Part shown: in pieces, positions 35,122 through 42,137 of the stretch | How the letters are laid out: every line of letters begins with the position of its first letter | Numbering within the stretch: the stretch's first letter is position 1 | From: PGYR01 sp048267165 | GTDB lineage: Bacteria; Bacteroidota; Ignavibacteria; Kapaibacteriales; UBA2268 | DNA length: 64,000 nucleotides | Reading direction: 5' to 3' | NCBI GenBank assembly: GCA_048267165.1 | Contig: JBLWYD010000001.1 | Location: 1 to 64,000 of the forward strand | Notes under the pieces: model-generated | The model's database searches: none | Seen by the model: only the letters and a program-made list of their open reading frames with translations | What the model was told of the DNA's origin: nothing | Translations under genes and position numbers: made by a program

Positions 35122-35820
35122 ATGTCAAAAATATTATTAATCACGGGTTCAAGAAAAGGAATTGGTAGATACTTAACCGAGTACTATTTAGAAAAAGGTT
35201 TTGTAGTAATTGGCTTCTCTAGAACTGAATCAGATTTGAATCACAAAAATTACAAACATATTCTATTAGATGTTGCTGATGAGAGTGCTGTTTCTAAATC
35301 AGTGAGAACCATTTACAAAGAATACAAAAGAATAGATTACCTAATAAATAATGCAGGTATTGCTTCAATGAACCACTTTCTTTTAACGCCACTATCAGTA
35401 GTATCAAAAGTTTTTGAGACAAATTTTAAAGGGACATTTAATTTCTCAAGGGAAGTTGGGAAAGTAATGTCAAGACAAAAATTTGGTCGCATTATTAATT
35501 TTACAACTGTTGCTTGCCCGCTTAATTTGGACGGAGAAGCTGTTTATGCATCGTCAAAATCAGCTGTAGAAACATTCACTAGGGTTATGGCAAAAGAAAT
35601 AGGTCACTTAGGAATAACTTGTAATTTGATAGGACCCTCTCCAATTAAAACAGATTTAATAAAAAATATACCGCAAAACAAAATAGATAAATTGATTAAT
35701 ATGCAATCAATACCAGAATTTTCAGAGTTCAAAGATGTTTCTAATGTAACTGATTTTTTCTTGAGTGATGATAGTAAAATGATAACAGGTCAGACTATAT
35801 ATTTGTCAGGAGTTAATTAA
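35122..35820 (+). CDS. Short-chain dehydrogenase/reductase (FabG-like)
   Basis: A 232-residue Rossmann enzyme: TGSRKGIGR (TGxxxGxG), NNAGIAS near residue 80, catalytic Y-x-x-x-K in YASSKSA near 140, and the usual closing ITGQTIYLSGVN. The residue where most family members have the catalytic serine is Thr here (INFTTVAC), which still offers a hydroxyl. Probably reduces a 3-oxoacyl group on the neighbouring ACP to 3-hydroxyacyl (inference). Its stop overlaps the ligase start by 1 bp. Confidence 0.88.
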   Translation: MSKILLITGSRKGIGRYLTEYYLEKGFVVIGFSRTESDLNHKNYKHILLDVADESAVSKSVRTIYKEYKRIDYLINNAGIASMNHFLLTPLSVVSKVFETNFKGTFNFSREVGKVMSRQKFGRIINFTTVACPLNLDGEAVYASSKSAVETFTRVMAKEIGHLGITCNLIGPSPIKTDLIKNIPQNKIDKLINMQSIPEFSEFKDVSNVTDFFLSDDSKMITGQTIYLSGVN

Positions 35821-37151
35821 TGTTTATAGACTTTTTAATCGATATTTTTAAAGATAATAAAGAAGAATCAGCTCTGATTTATAACGAAGAAGAGTACAGT
35901 TATAAATGGCTACTAGATAGATTTGATTACTACAAAGCTACTTTAGTAGAACATAGTATAGAACCATTCTCAGTTGTTGCTGTAAGGTCTGATTTCAACC
36001 CTGAATCTGTAGCACTTATGCTGGCACTCATTGATAATGGTAATTGTTTTGTACCTATCTCTTATGCTGTTAAAACTAAAGAAGAATTCTACGAAATAGC
36101 TGAAGTAAAACATGTTCTTGAATTTAAAAAAGGGTTATTAACTTTTGAGAACCTAGGTGTAGAACCAAAACATGATATTTTGATATCATTGAAAGAAAGA
36201 AAATCGCCTGGACTAATACTCTTTTCTTCTGGCTCTACGGGTAAAAGTAAAGCCGCAGTTCATGACTTTGTTCCATTACTTGAAAAATTTAAAACACCAA
36301 GAAAAGCATTAAAGACAATAACATTCTTATTGTTTGACCACATAGGGGGTGTAAACACACTATTATATATTCTATCAAATGCTGGTACGATAGTGACTGT
36401 TGAAGATAGAAATCCGGAGAATGTTTGCCGTCTAATAGAGAAATATAATGTTGAATTATTACCTACTTCACCTACATTTCTTTCGATGGTTCTTATATCA
36501 AAAGCTTATGAAAAATATGATATTTCTTCTTTGCAAATTGCCACTTATGGTACAGAAGCAATGCCCGAATCAACTTTAAAAAGCTTCCATAGAATATTTC
36601 CGAACATTGTCTTGAAACAAACTTATGGATTGAGTGAATTAGGAATTCTCAGATCTAAATCGAAGTCTAATGATTCACTTTGGGTTAAAGTAGGCGGCGA
36701 AGATTATGAAACAAAAATTATCGATGATGTATTATTTATAAAAGCAAAATCAGCAATGTTAGGGTACTTAAATGCTCCTTCACCTTTCGATGAGGAAGGC
36801 TGGTTTAATACCCAGGATAAAGTAGAAACAGATGGTGATTGGATTAAAATATTAGGTAGAGAAACAGACATAATAAATGTTGGTGGACAAAAGGTATATC
36901 CAGCTGAAGTAGAATCTGTTTTAGGAGAGATTGATAATATTGACTCTGCATCTGTTTATGGTGTTCCAAATCCGCTATTAGGGTTTGTAGTAGGTGCAAA
37001 AATTTCACTTACAAAGCCTGAAGAATTAAAGGATTTAAAAAAGAAAGTTAGAATTTATTGTAAAGAGAAAATGGAATCATTTAAGGTGCCTGTACACATT
37101 GAGATTATTGATTCAGCTCAAGTTTCGTCAAGATTCAAGAAAATCAGATAG
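35820..37151 (+). CDS. Acyl-AMP ligase (ANL superfamily)
   Basis: Activates a carboxylic acid as acyl-AMP and transfers it to a thiol. Core motifs: LFSSGSTGKSKAAVHD (P-loop A3, ~residue 138), TYGTEAMPES, LKQTYGLSELG (A5), WFNTQDKVETDGDWIKILGRETDIINVGGQKVYPAEVE (A7-A8) and a C-terminal lysine in RFKKIR (A10). At 443 residues it is short for an acyl-CoA synthetase, which favours loading the adjacent ACP. It is the last gene of the cassette and is followed by a clear terminator. Confidence 0.88.
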   Translation: MFIDFLIDIFKDNKEESALIYNEEEYSYKWLLDRFDYYKATLVEHSIEPFSVVAVRSDFNPESVALMLALIDNGNCFVPISYAVKTKEEFYEIAEVKHVLEFKKGLLTFENLGVEPKHDILISLKERKSPGLILFSSGSTGKSKAAVHDFVPLLEKFKTPRKALKTITFLLFDHIGGVNTLLYILSNAGTIVTVEDRNPENVCRLIEKYNVELLPTSPTFLSMVLISKAYEKYDISSLQIATYGTEAMPESTLKSFHRIFPNIVLKQTYGLSELGILRSKSKSNDSLWVKVGGEDYETKIIDDVLFIKAKSAMLGYLNAPSPFDEEGWFNTQDKVETDGDWIKILGRETDIINVGGQKVYPAEVESVLGEIDNIDSASVYGVPNPLLGFVVGAKISLTKPEELKDLKKKVRIYCKEKMESFKVPVHIEIIDSAQVSSRFKKIR

Positions 37152-37163
37152 TTTAAATTGCTT

Positions 37164-37194
37164 AAGCTCCTTTTTATTCAAGGAGCTTTTTTTT
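37164..37194 (+). terminator. Terminator of the acyl-transfer cassette
   Basis: Perfect 9-bp stem AAGCTCCTT / AAGGAGCTT with a 7-nt loop, followed by a T run, 13 bp after the ligase stop. It marks the left edge of the phage-like cluster. Confidence 0.9.
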
Positions 37195-37333
37195 AAGTTT
37201 ACTTCTCTTTCCCCCCATCCATTCCTATACCATTTCCGAATGATTAGATTTCTGTTTTAATGCAGACCCTCGCCCGACCCATTACTTTCGCTTTTCATAT
37301 TATTTCATAACAATATAAATAGCGGAGGAATAG

Positions 37334-37786
37334 ATGGCTTATTCATCTAATGCAGACCTACTAAAGAGGTTCACCTCATCGGAGTTGGCTAAGCTAACAG
37401 GCGATGAGTCGGGCATCACAATCGATACAGACAGAACGGACGTTGCTCGTGATTTGGCAGATGCCACAATTGATGCAACCCTACACGGCAGATATGACGT
37501 ACCTTTCGACGACCCAGATGCGCTCATTATCTCACTTTCCATTGACTTGACTATCTACCATCTCTACAGAATAGAGTACGGCGAATTACCACTCCCAACG
37601 GAGATAAACGGCTATTACGAAGAGTCAATGCAGTTGCTTGATGATATTCGCACTGGCGAGCTATACTTGGGCGGATACACTGCCGGCATTGACGCTCCAC
37701 CAACTATTATTAGCACCAAATCCAATAGCAATCGCCTTTATTCGGGTGACGTTCTTGACTCTTATTTCGGAGGTGCAGATGTATAA
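37334..37786 (+). CDS. Mu gp36-like protein (DUF1320)
   Basis: A 150-residue head-completion-type protein: MAYSSNADLLKRFTSSELAKLTGDE, then RDLADATIDATLHGRYDVPFDDPDALIISLSIDLTIYHLYRI, the DUF1320/gp36 signature. In Mu-like phages it lies just after the major head protein, which is absent here. A GGAGGA ribosome site lies 4 bp before the ATG. It overlaps the next gene by 8 bp. Confidence 0.85.
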   Translation: MAYSSNADLLKRFTSSELAKLTGDESGITIDTDRTDVARDLADATIDATLHGRYDVPFDDPDALIISLSIDLTIYHLYRIEYGELPLPTEINGYYEESMQLLDDIRTGELYLGGYTAGIDAPPTIISTKSNSNRLYSGDVLDSYFGGADV

Positions 37787-38054
37787 GGATTGCTTGAGAT
37801 ATGGTCTATTGGCAGTAGTGCTGCTCTTCGCTTGGCTGTTCCTTCTGCCAGGGATTGAGGAGCTACACACTCTGCTGATAATAGTGATGATAGAGGTAAT
37901 CGCAGTCGGGCTTTCGGCACTTGCGGTTTACTCATATACCAAAATCGACTTTACTCACGAACTGGAATCTAATAATCTCGGTCACATATTTATAGGGGTG
38001 CATATATGCGTTGGTTTATCAGTGCTTGGCGTCTATTTAGTGCAATTCTCCTAA
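37779..38054 (+). CDS. Holin-like small membrane protein
   Basis: A 91-residue protein with three hydrophobic segments (YGLLAVVLLFAWLFLLPGI, LLIIVMIEVIAVGLSALAVY, GHIFIGVHICVGLSVLGVYLV). The start at ATG 37779 follows GGAGGTG by 5 bp; an upstream in-frame extension inside the gp36-like gene is rejected. Size, membrane topology and position before an endolysin suggest a holin, although no family motif is recognisable. Confidence 0.62.
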   Translation: MYKDCLRYGLLAVVLLFAWLFLLPGIEELHTLLIIVMIEVIAVGLSALAVYSYTKIDFTHELESNNLGHIFIGVHICVGLSVLGVYLVQFS

Positions 38055-38593
38055 GTGTTGCGTTATGCTCTTATACTATGTATGAGCTGCCCTGTGATGG
38101 CGAATTACTAATAGTCTCGGAGAGAATTGCTCTTTCGCAAGTTGGTGTAAGAGAGGTCGGTAACAACCGAGGGGAAGTTGCGAAATACCTTGCCTCAGTT
38201 GGCTTGGGCGAAGGTCATCCCTACTGTGCGGCTGGTGTTTATTGGTGTTTTAGCGAGGCATCAAACGAACTGAAAATGAGTAATTCTGCAATCCCAATAA
38301 AACGAACGGCCGTTGCAAATGGAGTGATGAACGACGCTATTCGACGTGGTAAATTAGTTGAAAAACCAATCACCAGACACGACCTATTAGTATGGAAATC
38401 GAAGTCTAGTTGGCAAGGTCATATAGAAAGAGTAATAGAAACAAAGAGCAAGGGAATAGTCAAAACTATTGCTTTCAATGTGAAGCTAAAAGACGGCGAG
38501 GGTGTTGGTATAAAGACGAGATACCTAAGCCATCCTCTCGGCAAACTTATGCTCAGAGGTGTTGTAAAATTCGAGGTAAAAGATGATAATTAG
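38006..38593 (+). CDS. CHAP-type endolysin with N-terminal membrane signal
   Basis: A 195-residue protein. The N-terminal hydrophobic stretch (WFISAWRLFSAILLSVALCSYTMY) looks like a signal-arrest-release or signal sequence. A CHAP-like peptidase follows: HPYCAAGVYWCF (nucleophile Cys ~residue 73) and WQGHIERVIE (His ~137). These enzymes cut peptidoglycan cross-links during phage lysis. It overlaps the holin-like gene by 49 bp and the next gene by 11 bp. Confidence 0.75.
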   Translation: MRWFISAWRLFSAILLSVALCSYTMYELPCDGELLIVSERIALSQVGVREVGNNRGEVAKYLASVGLGEGHPYCAAGVYWCFSEASNELKMSNSAIPIKRTAVANGVMNDAIRRGKLVEKPITRHDLLVWKSKSSWQGHIERVIETKSKGIVKTIAFNVKLKDGEGVGIKTRYLSHPLGKLMLRGVVKFEVKDDN

Positions 38594-38921
38594 ACTAATG
38601 AATAATCACTCTGCGAACACTTATTTCTCGAGTAAATGGGTTGATGTAGCACCTGATATGAAAGGGCGAAACGAGAAAGTAGTTTCGCTCCAAATTAGCT
38701 GGTCAGGAATAGCAGGGCCAATGACTGGACACCTAATGCTAATTGGCTCGAACGACCAGAGCAACGCTGGCTACAGAAAAATGTATAGGATAAACTCACC
38801 GAATAATTTCGATGATTCGGAACTAATAGTAATCAGACAAGTTTTCAAATTTTTCAAAATTGAATATATACCAGTAGGCATAATCGCCGGTCAGATTAGC
38901 GCCCATCTATATTACAAATAA
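38583..38921 (+). CDS. Small phage-cluster protein, unknown
   Basis: A 112-residue protein with no recognised domain: beta-rich (WVDVAPDMKGRNEKVVSLQISWSGIAGPMTGHLMLIGSND), without signal or membrane segment. A GAGG ribosome site lies 6 bp upstream. Position between endolysin and tail fibre suggests a virion or tail accessory part. Confidence 0.6.
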   Translation: MIIRLMNNHSANTYFSSKWVDVAPDMKGRNEKVVSLQISWSGIAGPMTGHLMLIGSNDQSNAGYRKMYRINSPNNFDDSELIVIRQVFKFFKIEYIPVGIIAGQISAHLYYK

Positions 38922-38930
38922 GGAGACGAT

Positions 38931-40241
38931 ATGCCATTTAGTTATTTCCCACCATTGCCCGAAAATATATGGGGTAATATAGACGGAAACATAGAGCTAC
39001 AATCGGATCTTTTAGATTTGATTGATAGCAAATTAGTAGAAATAAACAATAATGAAAACCTACTCATCAACCCAAATTTCAGGATTTGGCAGAGAGTAGC
39101 GAATGAATTTGAGATAGTGAACCGAAGCAGACTATCTAACGTAGCTACGCTTGAAACGAGCATACCGCATGGCTATCAGACTGCTGATACCGTACAGACA
39201 ACTCAGATGAGTGATAGTAGTTATGACGCTCCGAGCGGTGAAACTATAATTGTAGTCGATGATACTAGCTTCAGATATTACAGCACTGGGAGTGATGAAT
39301 CGGAGACAGCAGAAGTGGATGGTAAATGTGTGCTTATTAACCGCACCTCGATTGTGGCGACTGACGCCGCTTTCACAGCGGATAGATGGATAGCAATTAG
39401 TGATGCGAATACGTTAATAGCCACGCCCGAATCCCCAACTGGGATGCTGATAGAGTCGGTGGATGATACTAAATTTGGGTTATTGCAGATAGTTCCAATT
39501 CTATATCTGAAAGCTTTTCTTGATGGGAAATTCTCAGCTTCTATTAGTCTTTCGAGTGATAATAATGCGACAGCGAAAGTCGCAATACTTTCATGGAATG
39601 GGATAAGCGACTCAACTACTAACGACGCTATCAGTAGTTGGAATAGCGATGGGACTAACCCCACACTCGCTACTAATTGGCACTATGAGGGTGTGTCGGA
39701 TTCAATTGAATTGACTACAACTCCAACTACTCTAAAATTAGAAGACATAGAAATAGCTACGATTGACGTTACGAATATAGCAGTATATGTGTGGTTCGAG
39801 GGTGTTACTTCTGACGAGAAAATAATGATAGATGAAGCCCAATTATTAGTTAGTAGTACTGCCTTAGAATTTACTCCAAACACCTATCAATTTGATATGG
39901 ACGAGTGCCAGAAATTCTACCAAAAGAGCTATGCCAATCAACATTCTCCTACAACTATCAGCAATTCTGGTAAAGTGGTTTTCCCTACTTCATTCGGGAC
40001 GGATAGCGGTGGTGCTTTCGGTACGGTGAGCATTAGCCCAATGTATAGACCGCCACTCGTGGAGCTTATTAGTGCGAGTAATCCACCAGAATCAGGGAAT
40101 TGGCAGGTCAGCACAGGGACGAATATAGCCGTGAGTGCAGAGAACATTTCAGAAAACTCATTCTCTGTCAAGAATGATGCAGGATTCACGGTGAGTACTA
40201 ATTCAATTAGCGGGCATTATGTATGCTCTGCGGAAATCTAA
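38931..40241 (+). CDS. Phage tail-fibre-like receptor-binding protein
   Basis: A 436-residue protein. NLLINPNFRIWQR (~residue 41) and MDECQKFYQKSY (~residue 323) are typical of phage tail fibres or tip proteins, with ECQxYYxKS-type segments before the C-terminal binding domain. The intervening region is Ser/Thr/Asp-rich and beta-structured; the C-terminus (SGHYVCSAEI) ends as in many tail-fibre adhesins. It has a strong AAGGAG ribosome site 4 bp upstream. It probably determines the cell surface recognised. Confidence 0.75.
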   Translation: MPFSYFPPLPENIWGNIDGNIELQSDLLDLIDSKLVEINNNENLLINPNFRIWQRVANEFEIVNRSRLSNVATLETSIPHGYQTADTVQTTQMSDSSYDAPSGETIIVVDDTSFRYYSTGSDESETAEVDGKCVLINRTSIVATDAAFTADRWIAISDANTLIATPESPTGMLIESVDDTKFGLLQIVPILYLKAFLDGKFSASISLSSDNNATAKVAILSWNGISDSTTNDAISSWNSDGTNPTLATNWHYEGVSDSIELTTTPTTLKLEDIEIATIDVTNIAVYVWFEGVTSDEKIMIDEAQLLVSSTALEFTPNTYQFDMDECQKFYQKSYANQHSPTTISNSGKVVFPTSFGTDSGGAFGTVSISPMYRPPLVELISASNPPESGNWQVSTGTNIAVSAENISENSFSVKNDAGFTVSTNSISGHYVCSAEI

Positions 40242-40254
40242 AATGAGGAACAAT

Positions 40255-40665
40255 ATGAAAGACATAATACTGGTGATACTAGCTTTGCTGATAGGAATGG
40301 CTATCACAAAAATCTATTACCCAAATCAGATAATCAATCACTCGACTGACACTATTACCATAGTGCAAGAGCCAATAGTGATAGAAAAAATAAAGCCAAA
40401 GTTGATATACAAATCAGACACCGTCATACAAACGCATCCATTCACAGCTTGGGTGGATACTATCTACAAACTCGACACTATACAAGTAAGATACGACTAT
40501 CCCGAAAACGAGATGAAATTGGCTATCCGAATGGCAACGGATACAGTTTATAAAGAACGAGAAATTGTAGTTAGTGAACTACAAAAAGAGCCGTGGTGGG
40601 AAGACCCACTAATAGCTACTGGTGGACTAGTACTAGGTTATTTATTATCAAACACGAGTAAATAA
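40255..40665 (+). CDS. Spanin-like / Rz-like membrane-anchored protein
   Basis: A 136-residue protein: an N-terminal signal anchor (DIILVILALLIGMAITKIYY), a charged periplasmic middle with three DT(I/V)-rich strands (STDTITIVQEPIVIEKIKPKL), and a short hydrophobic C-terminus (DPLIATGGLVLGYLLS). ATG 40255 is preceded by GAGGAA and avoids overlapping the tail-fibre gene; upstream starts at 40219 or 40243 are less likely. Placement after endolysin and fibre fits an inner-membrane spanin. Not a sequence-proven family member. Confidence 0.55.
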   Translation: MKDIILVILALLIGMAITKIYYPNQIINHSTDTITIVQEPIVIEKIKPKLIYKSDTVIQTHPFTAWVDTIYKLDTIQVRYDYPENEMKLAIRMATDTVYKEREIVVSELQKEPWWEDPLIATGGLVLGYLLSNTSK

Positions 40666-40666
40666 A

Positions 40667-41773
40667 ATGACAAATATATATAATGAAATAGTGAAACAGG
40701 GCAACGGATTCGGCTCTATAATGGACGCAATACCCAACCCCGATTCTATTCTTCGGAAATCGGGTAGCACCTACGCAGGCTATCGAGATTTGCTTTATGA
40801 CGCACATCTATGGAGTTGCGTGCAATCTCGCAAAAGCGGCACCTTATCAACGCAATATGAGGTATCTGGAACAAACAGCGGCTTCATAACAGAAGTACTA
40901 AGCAAATTCGAAATACAGCAACTAGCGGAAGACATACTTGAATCGCTACTTTACGGATTCCAACCAATAGAGATATATTGGAGAAAGGAAGGCGACTATA
41001 TTCTACCCTACAAGGCAGTCTCAAAACCCCAAGAGCTATTCTACATAGACGCAGATGGAGAGCTGAGATACAGACCCAACGGACAGACAAAAGGCGTGAA
41101 ATTACCCGATATGAAGTTCCTCGATATTCGAAACAAACCCAGCCATTCTGCACCCTATGGAACTGCTTTGCTATCGAAATGCTATTGGCCGATAAAGTTC
41201 AAAAATGGTGGGATTAGGTTCTGGGTGAACTTTATGGAACGCTACGGAATGCCGCTACTAATAGGCAAATACTCACGAGGAGCAAGCAAAGCCGAATCCG
41301 AAAGACTAGCCGAAGAGCTAGCAGGAATGACCGAAGACAGCGTAATAGTAACACCGAACGATATTGAAATATCGATGGAAGAACCCCACCGCTATAGCTC
41401 CGTTCGGCTGTACAGCGAGATGATAAAACTATCAAACAGTGAGGTCTCGAAAGCGATACTCTCGCAGACGCTAACAACCGAAGTAAGCAGCGGTAGCAAA
41501 GCCGCAGCTGAAACCCACTATAAGATAAGAAACGAGATTGTAAAGTCGGATATGCGATTAGTCGAATCGGGCATAAACACCCTAATCGGCTATATAATAA
41601 AGCTCAACTTTGGGCAAGTGGACGACACCCAATTCCGCTATATAACCGAGCAAGAGAACCTAGACACCAAGCTAGAGCGAGACCTAAAAATCCAACGCTT
41701 CGGCGGTATCACTTTTACTAGTGATTATTGGATAAAGCAATACGGCTACTCGAAAGAGGATGTGGTTGAGTAA
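40667..41773 (+). CDS. DUF935 Mu gp29-like portal protein, short
   Basis: A 368-residue protein of the Mu gp29/DUF935 portal family: LYDAHLWSCVQSRKSGTLS near residue 45, ILESLLYGFQPIEIYWRKEG, FWVNFMERYGMPLLIGKYSRGASKAESERLAEEL near 185, and SEVSKAILSQTLTTEVSSGSKAAAETHYKIRNEI near 270. Mu-family portals are usually near 450-510 residues, so the C-terminal end is shortened. It ends at 41773 with KEDVVE. It closes the phage-like cluster; its order after tail genes is atypical. Confidence 0.85.
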   Translation: MTNIYNEIVKQGNGFGSIMDAIPNPDSILRKSGSTYAGYRDLLYDAHLWSCVQSRKSGTLSTQYEVSGTNSGFITEVLSKFEIQQLAEDILESLLYGFQPIEIYWRKEGDYILPYKAVSKPQELFYIDADGELRYRPNGQTKGVKLPDMKFLDIRNKPSHSAPYGTALLSKCYWPIKFKNGGIRFWVNFMERYGMPLLIGKYSRGASKAESERLAEELAGMTEDSVIVTPNDIEISMEEPHRYSSVRLYSEMIKLSNSEVSKAILSQTLTTEVSSGSKAAAETHYKIRNEIVKSDMRLVESGINTLIGYIIKLNFGQVDDTQFRYITEQENLDTKLERDLKIQRFGGITFTSDYWIKQYGYSKEDVVE

Positions 41774-41997
41774 AAAGACTTCGAGTTGAAGCCCCCTTGA
41801 ATATTAAGGGGGTTGGGGGGATTTATTAAGTTATTTTGTCTAAATCAGGATATACAAAATGGCACCTCATACTGATTGAAGCCGATGTGAAGAATCCAGG
41901 TTAAAATAAAATTCCATTTGAAACCCTCTTACTTGTCCATGCTTATAGCTTGGCAGGCAAGACAAAGGCATGAAATTTTAAGGGGGTTAGGGCGATT

Positions 41998-42086
41998 GTC
42001 ATTACGAGGACTCTGAGTGAAACGAAGAGGACGTGGTAATCTTTCTAAGTATAAACTAGAGATAGCCGCGCTTCGCTCGCTATGAC
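41998..42086. repeat. Dispersed ~90-bp repeat, copy 2
   Basis: Reverse-complement match to 8581-8671 (see that entry), with a handful of differences in the middle. Degenerate pieces of the same family appear near 44790-44815 and 61118-61163. Confidence 0.8.
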
Positions 42087-42101
42087 AAAAGTATATTCAC
42101 A

Positions 42102-42130
42102 AAGACGCCTAGAAATATGCGTCTTTTTTT
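42102..42130 (+). terminator. Hairpin terminator between the phage cluster and the R-M gene
   Basis: AAGACGC (42102-42108) pairs with GCGTCTT (42119-42125), followed by a T run on the plus strand. This is a shorter relative of the hairpins at 5842 and 8544. It can stop plus-strand transcription before the convergent R-M gene. Confidence 0.75.
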
Positions 42131-42137
42131 GAAATCA

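Larger units (their letters stand above)
37334..41773 (+). mobile_element. Reduced Mu-like phage cluster
   Basis: Seven plus-strand genes: gp36-like, holin-like, CHAP endolysin, small unknown, tail fibre, spanin-like and DUF935 portal. Missing are transposase, terminase, protease, capsid, and sheath/tube genes, and the portal lies after the tail fibre instead of before the capsid genes. Shine-Dalgarno sequences are strong here (e.g. GGAGGA at 37324, AAGGAG at 38921), unlike most host genes. Either a rearranged prophage remnant or a domesticated cassette. Confidence 0.75.
41774..42137. other. Intergenic space with repeats and terminator
   Basis: No gene. It holds a CCCCCTT...AAGGGGG hairpin (about 41793-41812), a palindromic block with CATGCTTATAGC (about 41938-41950) that also occurs near the tRNA-Pro copies at 47105 and 47280, the second copy of the ~90-bp repeat (41998-42086), and a hairpin terminator (42102-42130). 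Confidence 0.65.

Noticed and set aside
37638..37778. N-terminal extension of the holin-like gene
   Set aside because: It runs inside the gp36-like gene and the GGAGGTG site points to ATG 37779.
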